A stretch of DNA of 58,000 nucleotides. It comes from Adiantum capillus-veneris (taxonomy: Eukaryota; Streptophyta; Polypodiopsida; Polypodiales; Pteridaceae). The stretch covers positions 63,914,870-63,972,869 of the forward strand of contig CM043952.1 of NCBI GenBank assembly GCA_014529385.2, in the 5' to 3' direction. Each line of letters starts with the position of its first letter. Position 1 is the first letter of the stretch. A model generated the notes under the pieces. That model saw only the letters and a program-made list of their open reading frames with translations. It ran no database searches and was not told where the DNA came from. Below, one piece after another: positions 41,331 through 49,838 of the stretch. The position numbers were made by a program, and so were the translations under genes.

Positions 41331-42051
41331 GACATCATACGCGTATGATGTCTTAGGACCTAAACAGAGACTAAAATTGAAAATTTGACATTGCCAGAGT
41401 GTTTAGAAGGGGGGTTTTACCCTAAGATCAACTTAAAACAAGAGCATTAACACTCAAAGAAACCCAAAAAAGACAAGTCGGAGTCCAAGAAACGCAAAGA
41501 ATAGGAAATTTTGGATTCAAATCTTGTTTTTACATTCAAACCTGACAAAAACACTTGAAACTCAATTATAAACATTGGAGAAGGCTTAAAACCAAAAATA
41601 GTCAAAATCTGGGACAAAAGACATCATACGCGTATAATGTCTTTTGGCACATCCACTGCTTATTTTTGAAATCTGACCTGACAAGATTGTTACAAACACT
41701 GTAGAAAGCATAAATATCAAGTTTGGACCCAAATTGATGAAAAAGACATCATACGCGTATGATGTCTTTGACCTAATTTTGGACATATTTTGATACTTTG
41801 CTAACACAGATCCATTGTAATAGCTGTCTAGAGGTTATATTTCAAGTTTCATCCCATTTGGATCACAATTGACCCAAAAAAACAAGTCAAAAGCGGAAAA
41901 TTGCCAAGAAAAGCCTGAACTAGCCATAACTTGCTCAAACAGAGTTCAAATTGAATTTTGTGAGTGAACAGAGCATAAAGGGGCCACTGAGAGTGAGCAT
42001 AACCAAAATAGTCAAAATCTGTGAAAAAAGACATCATACCCGTATAATGTC
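41331..42051 (+). repeat. Palindrome cluster 1 (four copies) in element F leader
   Basis: A 22-bp palindrome made of GACATCATACG and its exact reverse complement (centre ACGCGT). Copies start at 41331 (perfect), 41620 (one change), 41745 (perfect) and 42030 (two changes). Start-to-start distances are 289, 125 and 285. All but the first are preceded by AAAA, and all are followed by TT. The last copy ends 169 nt before the gag ATG at 42221. Confidence 0.95.
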
Positions 42052-42220
42052 TTTTTCAGCATAACTGCAACAAAATTCTCACTTGATGAAACAGAAGTTG
42101 TCCGACTGACAAGATTAAACAATTGACCAAGTATCAATCAGTTTGGATCAATTCTGACCACAAAAACTTGGGGAAAACAAATTGCCGAGACGGAAAAGCT
42201 ACAGTCCTTTAGGGGAATTG

Positions 42221-43948
42221 ATGAATTTGAGATCGGGCAGGAATCTCCGGAATAATCAACCAAAACAAGGGGAACCAACAAGTGTCATATCAACCGAGGG
42301 AAGTGTAAACCAAAGTTGGGTGCAACCATTAGAGCCGATCTTTGAAGGAAGTGTTTCTGATACTTCTTCGGAGAGATCTTACGAGATTTTCACCGAAAAC
42401 TTGGAACACTTGAACCTGAACAACAGAGAAAATATGGCAGCAGGATCATCAAACCCTTCCGCCACCATGAAGCTATTGTTCATAAAATACCAGTACGACA
42501 ATGAGCAAGGTGCCAAGATCTACAAAGATGGAATGGACCGCTATTGTGTAAAGATAGAAGATAGACCTAGTGAGTTCAAGGACTTAGTGCCTGTGAGCTA
42601 TAGCGGAGATAGATATCTAGATGACGAGGGTACCATGTACTTGGTAGTCCTAAACCCTAACATTGTGGACAAGTGGGGATTGATGGGCACCAAAGCCAAA
42701 ATAGATGAAGAACTCGAGGAGAAAGCACCAATAATGAACTTCCCTAATGCGAGGTTAAGAAGAGAGAATGAAACTATAAGGATCAACACTGATAACATCT
42801 ATGTGGGGCTGTACAAATATAATAATGGGGAGCAAGATCTCTATTATAGATGTGAAGAACCCTACACCGGAGAGTTGACAGACCAAAAAAGACTTTATGT
42901 CTTTACCTACACAGAGGGATCGGAAGTGAAAATTGCCGCTTACGATAAGTATGGCAGGCAATACTCAACAATGGGCAAGAAAGAATTAGAAGGATATACA
43001 TACTTTGGGGGACCACTACATCAGTATTATGTTACTTCTAGCTCACATAGACCAGCACCAACAAATGGAGTGCAAAACTCAATGACAACAGGAGGACAAA
43101 GAACTCAGGTTGCTGACTCTTTCAGTCAACCTTGGGACTCGAAGCTCGGACCAATGGGATCATTACATTCCAGAGAGTCAATGGAGACGAATCGAGGTAG
43201 TGCAGTTCCAATCCCCACCTATACCACGCCAGGTCCAAGGTTTGAAGCGGAACCATCACATTTACCTCCTAGTAGTAGATTCAGGGCAGGGGAACCGACA
43301 AGGGTAACCCATGAAGTCCACGATGCTAGAGAAAGCTTTAGTCGAGACACAGGAGCAATGAGATTGGTAGCAGATCATAGACGTATGAGACCATCTCAAG
43401 TAGCCAAGTGTATGCCAAAGAAGTATGGTGGTTCAGGAGATCCGTATGCACATGTGTCACTCTTTAAGCAAGTCTTAAGAGCTGAGCAGATAACAGATTT
43501 CCATACACAATACGAGGGATTTGGTCTTACTCTAGAAGGTACTGCATTGACATGGTTTCAACCAATGAACATTGGGGGATTCCATGACATCGACCATTTG
43601 CTAAGAGAGTTTGCTGAGGAATTCTCAAAACGAGGGATTAAGCACAATACGGTCTCACAAATATATGCTTTTAAACAGAGAGAACACGAAAAAGTGAAGG
43701 AAGCGTCACTTCGCTTCAAACAATACATTGAGAGATGTCCAGTACGTGAACGACCACAAGATGACAGACTATCTGTTCTCTTTATTGAGGGACTGAGGAA
43801 CGACACTCTCAAGAAGGACTTGCACTTGAAAGCTTGTACAAGTTTCGAGCAAGTAACGAGAGAGGCATTGTACTTAGTGGATAACTGTACGGTTTATGGA
43901 GAGGTGTCAGCGGATACAGATTTGCATCCAGTAGCTCCTCCTCCGTAG
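42221..43948 (+). CDS. Element F gag, with a large unrecognised N-terminal domain
   Basis: First ATG at 42221 (MNLRSGRNLRNNQPKQ); the frame is open a little further upstream without another ATG. Numbered from 42221: a basic start, an unrecognised ~200-residue block (~70-285, for example YQYDNEQGAKIYKDGMDRYC, VGLYKYNNGEQDLYYRCEEP and KIAAYDKYGRQYSTMGKKEL), a Ser/Pro-rich linker, and the retrotransposon gag core (~400-560) with LTLEGTALTWFQPMN and RERPQDDRLSVLFIEGL. The N-terminal block is not usual in Athila or Tat gag. The frame ends at 43948; pol is open in the -1 phase from 43885. Confidence 0.88.
   Translation: MNLRSGRNLRNNQPKQGEPTSVISTEGSVNQSWVQPLEPIFEGSVSDTSSERSYEIFTENLEHLNLNNRENMAAGSSNPSATMKLLFIKYQYDNEQGAKIYKDGMDRYCVKIEDRPSEFKDLVPVSYSGDRYLDDEGTMYLVVLNPNIVDKWGLMGTKAKIDEELEEKAPIMNFPNARLRRENETIRINTDNIYVGLYKYNNGEQDLYYRCEEPYTGELTDQKRLYVFTYTEGSEVKIAAYDKYGRQYSTMGKKELEGYTYFGGPLHQYYVTSSSHRPAPTNGVQNSMTTGGQRTQVADSFSQPWDSKLGPMGSLHSRESMETNRGSAVPIPTYTTPGPRFEAEPSHLPPSSRFRAGEPTRVTHEVHDARESFSRDTGAMRLVADHRRMRPSQVAKCMPKKYGGSGDPYAHVSLFKQVLRAEQITDFHTQYEGFGLTLEGTALTWFQPMNIGGFHDIDHLLREFAEEFSKRGIKHNTVSQIYAFKQREHEKVKEASLRFKQYIERCPVRERPQDDRLSVLFIEGLRNDTLKKDLHLKACTSFEQVTREALYLVDNCTVYGEVSADTDLHPVAPPP
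43885..43948 (+). other. Gag-pol overlap of element F (64 nt, -1 phase)
   Basis: The pol phase is open from just after a stop at 43882-43884, while gag closes at 43946-43948. A shift of the ribosome by -1 anywhere in this 64-nt window would fuse gag to pol. No clear X-XXY-YYZ slippery heptamer is visible (the repeated CTCCTCCTCCG is the only low-complexity run). A simple indel mutation is an equally good explanation. Confidence 0.5.
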
Positions 43949-43989
43949 CGAGCGAGACTACCACTAAAAAGAATGTTCAAACAACAACC

Positions 43990-46900
43990 ATGCCAAATGT
44001 AGAGCAAATGATAGAAGATGCTCTAAAAAGGATGGCACCATACCAAAAACCATTGCCAAAAACACTGAAATGGTGTGCTATTGAACAAAAATGGACAAAT
44101 CATCCAACAGAGGAGTGTTATTACAACAAAGGGTATGTAAGGGAGCGCCAGTACGCACCTCCTGCTCTATTAGCACCACCTCAAGTACATCCAGTACCTC
44201 GATACCCAACGGGAAATGTACCTGGACCTATGGGGATAGAAAGACCTCAACCGGTATTGGGACAACAACCACCTTTACCAGGAGCAAGACCAGTGGGCAT
44301 TAGATATGCACCAACCTTAGAGAATCAGGAAGAACAAGCCTTAGTGCCTGTTCAAGCCTATTATGAAGAATCGGGTGCACACATGTCTCCGACAGTGTAT
44401 TACCCACCAGAAGAACCAAAACAACCAGAACCATGGGGCATGATGGGGAATGTTGGAATACCAACAATTACAAGTGCTTCTGATGAAGAGAGATACAATT
44501 TGGACGCAAGAACATTGATGTTCATAGCTCATGGAGGGTTAACAGGACAAAGACCATCCTATCCACAAAGGACGAATCAAATGGGACCAAGACCAGCACT
44601 AGGACCCTGTTACAAGTGTGGAGGTGACCATCTGATGAATGTTTGCCCACATACGGAAATCATTAGAATTAACGCTTATTGCACTGAGTGTGGGGTTACT
44701 CACTTCATTGAGGATTGTTCAAAGAATCCAAACAAAGTGCAAAAGACGACATTGAATATGCTAGAAACTATTCCTACCAGCAGTGGGTCTGAAAATGAAA
44801 CTCTGATACCAACGCAAGTTGTTACTAGAGCTCAAGCTAAGAAAACCACTAGAGAACCTGAGAATGGAAAGTTAGCGACTGACGTAGTTAGTCAAGGACC
44901 GCGGAGTCAGAAAAACACATGGAAAGCTAGAAAAGCACGCATGAAGTTGAGAAAAGAACGTGAAGACGCTATTCTAGCTGAGGAACTAAAGCAAACTAAA
45001 GCTAGATTAGAAAAACTTGAGAGTCAAAACGGGAAACGAGAGATGAGCCCGGAAAGAACGAAACAAAAGAGTATCAAAGAAACAACGAGCTTAAGCTCAG
45101 GGGGATCAGTGCTAGTAGACAAGGTACACGAACCATTGGACGCACTGATGAGAGCTTACGAAGCTAGGTTAAAGAACAACCAAACACAAGAACAGAGGTG
45201 GCTGACATACCCAGACGCGGAATTGGAAAAGCAGAGACTTGAAATGTGCCAGAGAATGATCGAGACTGCACAAGCCTTATTAGAACCACCAAAAGAAACA
45301 ATGAATTGTGGAAAGGAAAACCCAATTCAGCAAGAGACTATCGTTTCACGGGTAGCTGAAAAGACTCCCAGTGCACAAAAGCCTGAAAATACACAAAAGG
45401 ATGACCGCATAGTGTTGAACACAACCGATCAGGAGGTCGAGAGTTTTCATCCAGTCATACAGAGGTCTTACGGAAGAGATGATGATTACAATGAATTCTG
45501 GAAACAAGTGAGAGAGGCAAACTTTGCAAACGAGCTAAGTTGCCAAGCTAATCAGACAAATTGGGAAAAGGACATCAGGAATCCTCCCATAGTGGAATTT
45601 GAGGCAGGATCTCAAGTGGACTTGGATCTGCAATCTTACTGGGGAGATGGGGGCTCTGTTAGAACAATGGAGAGCAAACCTCATTCACTGAAAACCTTAC
45701 CTTCATACTTAGGAGAGTATGAAGCAAAATCCGAGATTAGAGCACTTCCCTCACAAAAAATCTCATCAGAAAAAGTCATGGACTCGCAAGGATTGATAGA
45801 GATTTTGTCAACACCAGTGACATGCACTATCACTCTAGCTGAGCTTTTGAGGCTAAGACCACATATGTGGACCACTGTAGGAAAATGCTTGGAGAAATTC
45901 GGGATAAAAGATCCAACATCGAGATTGCAAGAGAGCATAGAGGAGCTGAGCAAGCCACAAAAGAACGCTAAGCCTGTACCCTTAAACAAGGTCGGAGAGT
46001 ATTGCGAAGGTGAAGAGGGGAATACAACCTTACCAGTTGAATTCCAAGGAGTGAACACAATGGCAATACTAGACAGCGGAGCTGGGGTAGCCATTGCTAC
46101 AAAAGAAATCTGGAAAAAATGGGGGAAACCAGCAATAAGGAAGACTAGGTTGAAACTCCAATTAGCAGATGGACACATGGAGAAACCTATGGGGTTATTA
46201 GAGAAAGTTGTAGTGACTTCTTGCGGCATTGAATACGAACATACTTTCGCTATTGTCGATTTTGGCAAGGAGAATAACTATGATATCATACTGGGAAGAC
46301 CATTCATGAGACAGTTGAAAATGGTCCAGGATTGGGGCTACGATCACATATACCTGAGAAATATGGAAACCACTACACGTGTGAACCTGGAAGACCATAG
46401 CTACAAAGATGTGAATCGAACACCGGTAGAGGAGTTTGATTCAGCTACTTTGGCGGGATCCGAATTTCCAGCTTGGTTAGGTAAACCCAAGGAGTTATGG
46501 ATGTGTGGAGCTTCGAAATGTGGAAGTCTGAAACGAGAAGAATGTGTTTTAGAAAGGGCTATCGAAGACGAAACTTATATAGGAGAACCCTTTCCAGAGG
46601 ACACGTTTGAACCATTAGAATGGACACACATTCTAGCAACCCTAGATGTTTGTGCAATTCCGGATGGTCCCACAACGAAATTTTGCGACAAGGACGGGTA
46701 CGACGTGGTTCCGTATTTCATGTTGAGAACTGTCCTCAAAAAAGAAACTGAAAAGAACGATACACTGGAAAAGGAAGATGAAGAAGAGGTGTTTCACGAC
46801 ATTCCCGATCATCCTGAGTGGGGAAATGAAGCAGACAACGAGTCAACGGACAATTCCAGCGGAAATGAAGAAACTATAACGGATGTCCGATTTTATGATT

Positions 46901-49416
46901 TTCCGAACCAAACTAAACAACGCCAGAAACACTATAGAGCAAGGAAAAAAACAAAAGGGGTTAGAACCAATCCGATGCCTAGAATAAGAGGAAAAAATCA
47001 ATTCCTAATGCTAGTAAAGGCTGAAGATTGTGTTAAGGATAAGATTTCTGGAAGAATGAGAGGCAGTGATCAAAAGAGCTTACGAAAAGACAAAAGAGGC
47101 TCAAGAAATCAAGTTCAAAAGAATGGTACGAAAACTGAAACAGAAAAATCAGAAAAGAACAAGCGCAACAGAGAACACACGGAGTCCAAGCTAGAACGTA
47201 GAAACAAGTACAGAGAGCTCAAGAAAACTCTGAAAGAAGTTTGGACTACAGAAATTGAGAGTGGAGAGGACGAAAACGTCAAAATCAAGGAAAACATGGA
47301 TGTTCCCTCTCACTATAGGAAATTCACAATAGAGGATAGGAAGGTGATATTAACCCCACCTATTCGAGAGAGGAAGGAGAACGAATCTTATGACGGACCG
47401 GAGGATGCAAAAAAAGTTGATTTAGCAGCTCCAGGTGAGACGCCTAGACCGGTGTACATAGCCACAGATTTGTCTCCAAGCGAGGAAGAGAGACTTTTGA
47501 GTCTTCTCAGAGAGTATAGGGATGTGTTTGCATGGTCTTATAAGGACTTAAAGGGAGTTGACCCATCGATATGCCAACACTCAATCCCACTGAAACAAGA
47601 CGCAAAGCCTAGCAGACAGAGACCATACACATATAATGATACTTTTGCTAAGCGAATCAAGGAAGAGATAGATAAGCTAATGGAAGCTGAATTCATATAC
47701 GAGATTGAACATACTGATTGGGTATCTCCGATTGTGGTAGTACCTAAGAAGAACGGAAAACTCCGAGTGTGTGTCAACTTAAAGAAAGTGAATGCTGCAA
47801 CAATCAGGGACAATTATCCCCTGCCGATAACTGATCATGTTCTAGAGCGTGTATCAGGGAAAATAGCATACTCTTTTCTTGATGGTTTTTCAGGATATAA
47901 CCAGCTAGCCATAGCACTGGAAGATCAACATAAAACAGCTTTTGCAACGGAGTGGGGAATTTATGCTTATCGGGTTATGCCTTTTGGTCTAACCAATGCT
48001 CCCGCAACCTTCCAGAGGCTGATGACGCATGCTTTCAAAGAATACTTAAGGCTGTTTCTCGAAATATACATGGATGACTTATGTGTACATTCTCTACTGA
48101 GAGATGAGCATCTAGAACACCTAAGAAAAGTATTTGAGAAATGTAGGACATATCGCATTTGTCTCAATCCTGAGAAATGTGTGTTTATGGTCCGACAGGG
48201 CAGAATTCTGGGACATATTGTCTCACAAAACGGAATATCCACGGATTTAGAGAAGATAAAAGTTATAGTGGATATGCCTAGACCAACCAATGCGAAACAA
48301 GTACAGAGCTTTATGGGACATTGTGGATATTATAGACGATTCATTTACATGTACGCTATAATAGGCCAACCACTTTACAGGCTAATAGTGAACTTTGAAT
48401 GGACAGAGGAATGTGAGGAATCATTCAAGAAATTGAAAGAGGCACTCATTACCGCTCCAGTCTTGAAATCACCAGATTGGGAGAAGATATTCCATGTGCA
48501 CATAGATGCTTCTGCATATGCAATAGGATGCATTCTGGCTCAGCCAGAAGAAGGAAACATGGATTTTCCTATCTGTTACGCCAGTCGACAGCTCAACAAT
48601 GCAGAGAAGAATTACACCACAACAGAGCGAGAAGGATTAGGAATGATCTATGCTGTGAAGAAATTTCGGCATTATCTTCTAGCCAACAAGTTTGTGTTTT
48701 TTACGGATCACCAAGCCTTGCTCTACCTAGTGAATAAACCATGCAATACCGGGAGAATAGTGAGATGGTTCATTATCTTACTGGAATTCGACTTCACGGT
48801 AGTAGTAAAGAAAGGAAAAACACATCTTAGAGCTGATCATCTTTCGCGATTGACGAATGGAGAAGACCCTATAGGAGTAGATGACGACATGCCAGACGCG
48901 TACTTGTTCAACATAGAAATGATACCGAGGTGGTCTCAAAATGTCGTTGACCTATTAACCTATGGAGGAGAGTTCGATAGAAGAGAATACAACCTGAAAC
49001 ATATTGCTATTCAGCAATCCAAGAATCTTCAATTGATTGCAGGAAGGTTGTATCAATTGGGAAATGATCATGTTTTACGACTATGCATCAATCCTGAGGA
49101 ATATAATATATATCTGTGCGAAGCACATGTTCAGGAATGTGCATTTCATTGTTCAAGAAGGAACACATATAGGAATTTGTTACAATTGGGAGTCTATTGG
49201 CCAGGAATGAAAGAAAGCGTACATGAATATGTCACTGTATGTATTGTATGTTCATCAAAACCGCCAGCCGAGTATTCAACATTATATCAGATAATGATCG
49301 CTCCAGAATGGAGTCAGTATATTGTTGAATATCTCACAAATAGAACTTTCCCAGAAGGAACGTCAAAAGCTCGTCAGAAATCTGTAGAGACAGAAGCTAG
49401 AGATTACGCTTTATAG
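43990..49416 (+). CDS. Element F pol polyprotein: zinc knuckles, protease 1, RT, RNase H and first HHCC finger
   Basis: 1808 codons. Two zinc knuckles of unusual spacing, CX2CX3HX4C (CYKCGGDHLMNVC from 207; CTECGVTHFIEDC from 231). Helical Lys/Glu-rich linker ~300-460. Retropepsin with MAILDSGAGVAIA (Asp695) and IILGRPFMRQL. Conserved LWMCGASKCG linker, then a long basic stretch (~990-1100). RT with WVSPIVVVPKKNGKLRVCV, PFGLTNAPATFQ and YMDD (1360-1363). RNase H with HVHIDASAYAIG (Asp1506), ERE, TDHQAL (Asp1573) and ADHLSR, all catalytic positions kept. An integrase-type HHCC finger follows (EAHVQECAFH ... CIVC) and the frame ends at 49416, where a one-base indel throws the second HHCC finger into another phase. 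Confidence 0.92.
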   Translation: MPNVEQMIEDALKRMAPYQKPLPKTLKWCAIEQKWTNHPTEECYYNKGYVRERQYAPPALLAPPQVHPVPRYPTGNVPGPMGIERPQPVLGQQPPLPGARPVGIRYAPTLENQEEQALVPVQAYYEESGAHMSPTVYYPPEEPKQPEPWGMMGNVGIPTITSASDEERYNLDARTLMFIAHGGLTGQRPSYPQRTNQMGPRPALGPCYKCGGDHLMNVCPHTEIIRINAYCTECGVTHFIEDCSKNPNKVQKTTLNMLETIPTSSGSENETLIPTQVVTRAQAKKTTREPENGKLATDVVSQGPRSQKNTWKARKARMKLRKEREDAILAEELKQTKARLEKLESQNGKREMSPERTKQKSIKETTSLSSGGSVLVDKVHEPLDALMRAYEARLKNNQTQEQRWLTYPDAELEKQRLEMCQRMIETAQALLEPPKETMNCGKENPIQQETIVSRVAEKTPSAQKPENTQKDDRIVLNTTDQEVESFHPVIQRSYGRDDDYNEFWKQVREANFANELSCQANQTNWEKDIRNPPIVEFEAGSQVDLDLQSYWGDGGSVRTMESKPHSLKTLPSYLGEYEAKSEIRALPSQKISSEKVMDSQGLIEILSTPVTCTITLAELLRLRPHMWTTVGKCLEKFGIKDPTSRLQESIEELSKPQKNAKPVPLNKVGEYCEGEEGNTTLPVEFQGVNTMAILDSGAGVAIATKEIWKKWGKPAIRKTRLKLQLADGHMEKPMGLLEKVVVTSCGIEYEHTFAIVDFGKENNYDIILGRPFMRQLKMVQDWGYDHIYLRNMETTTRVNLEDHSYKDVNRTPVEEFDSATLAGSEFPAWLGKPKELWMCGASKCGSLKREECVLERAIEDETYIGEPFPEDTFEPLEWTHILATLDVCAIPDGPTTKFCDKDGYDVVPYFMLRTVLKKETEKNDTLEKEDEEEVFHDIPDHPEWGNEADNESTDNSSGNEETITDVRFYDFPNQTKQRQKHYRARKKTKGVRTNPMPRIRGKNQFLMLVKAEDCVKDKISGRMRGSDQKSLRKDKRGSRNQVQKNGTKTETEKSEKNKRNREHTESKLERRNKYRELKKTLKEVWTTEIESGEDENVKIKENMDVPSHYRKFTIEDRKVILTPPIRERKENESYDGPEDAKKVDLAAPGETPRPVYIATDLSPSEEERLLSLLREYRDVFAWSYKDLKGVDPSICQHSIPLKQDAKPSRQRPYTYNDTFAKRIKEEIDKLMEAEFIYEIEHTDWVSPIVVVPKKNGKLRVCVNLKKVNAATIRDNYPLPITDHVLERVSGKIAYSFLDGFSGYNQLAIALEDQHKTAFATEWGIYAYRVMPFGLTNAPATFQRLMTHAFKEYLRLFLEIYMDDLCVHSLLRDEHLEHLRKVFEKCRTYRICLNPEKCVFMVRQGRILGHIVSQNGISTDLEKIKVIVDMPRPTNAKQVQSFMGHCGYYRRFIYMYAIIGQPLYRLIVNFEWTEECEESFKKLKEALITAPVLKSPDWEKIFHVHIDASAYAIGCILAQPEEGNMDFPICYASRQLNNAEKNYTTTEREGLGMIYAVKKFRHYLLANKFVFFTDHQALLYLVNKPCNTGRIVRWFIILLEFDFTVVVKKGKTHLRADHLSRLTNGEDPIGVDDDMPDAYLFNIEMIPRWSQNVVDLLTYGGEFDRREYNLKHIAIQQSKNLQLIAGRLYQLGNDHVLRLCINPEEYNIYLCEAHVQECAFHCSRRNTYRNLLQLGVYWPGMKESVHEYVTVCIVCSSKPPAEYSTLYQIMIAPEWSQYIVEYLTNRTFPEGTSKARQKSVETEARDYAL
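48925..49265 (+). other. First copy of the duplicated integrase N-terminal (HHCC) region in element F
   Basis: Reads PRWSQNVVDLLTYGGEF, then GRLYQLGNDHVLRLC and AHVQECAFH...YVTVCIVC. Every zinc-binding residue (His-x6-His, Cys-x2-Cys) is kept. The second copy is at about 49300-49650. Confidence 0.8.
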
Positions 49417-49838
49417 GAGATCAACTCTATAAGAGAGGTAAAGACAACCAGCTTAGGATTTGCGCATCAGAGTCTGAGTATGTGATAATCCTGGAGCAAG
49501 CTCATGGAGGAGTAGGTGGAGGCCATTTCTCAGGTGATAAGACAGCAAAACTTGTCTTAGCCGCAGGAATATGGTGGCCAACATTACATATGGACGCTGA
49601 GGAATACGTTAAACGGTGTGATGACTGTCAGCGGACCAAAGTACCACTTAAAAGAGATGATATGCCGCTTAGACCAATGATGGGGGCAAGAGCTTTTGCA
49701 AAATGGGGGATTGATTATGTCGGACCCATTTCCCTCCTGCATATAAGACTCATGCACAATACATCATTGTGGCTACAGACTATCTAACAAAGTGGGTCGA
49801 AGCAAAGGCAACTCAAAAAGCAGATGCCAGGACCACGG
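49300..49838 (+). pseudogene. Element F integrase: second HHCC finger and start of catalytic core, frameshifted
   Basis: After PEWSQYIVEYLTNRTF (still in the long frame) and the break at about 49414, the 49482 frame gives EQAHGGVGGGHFSGDKTAKL, IWWPTLHMDAEEYVKRCDDC (HHCC intact) and FAKWGIDYVGPI with the first catalytic Asp. A second frameshift near 49731 moves the next part (ATDYLTKWVEAKATQK) to another phase, and a third near 49838 returns to the frame of the following ORF. This is the catalytic integrase of the element, with the usual motif order; three indels inactivate it. Confidence 0.85.

Larger units (their letters stand above)
40810..42220 (+). other. Element F untranslated leader
   Basis: About 1.4 kb, AT-rich, without a recognisable coding frame. 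It contains four copies of the palindrome (see separate entry) and longer repeated surroundings: ACCAAAATAGTCAAAATCTG precedes both the copy at 41620 and the copy at 42030. Confidence 0.75.

Noticed and set aside
43885-43948. Firm call of programmed -1 frameshifting between gag and pol in F
   Set aside because: No slippery heptamer or downstream pseudoknot could be shown, and the same copy has several mutational frameshifts, so the claim is held back to a possibility.
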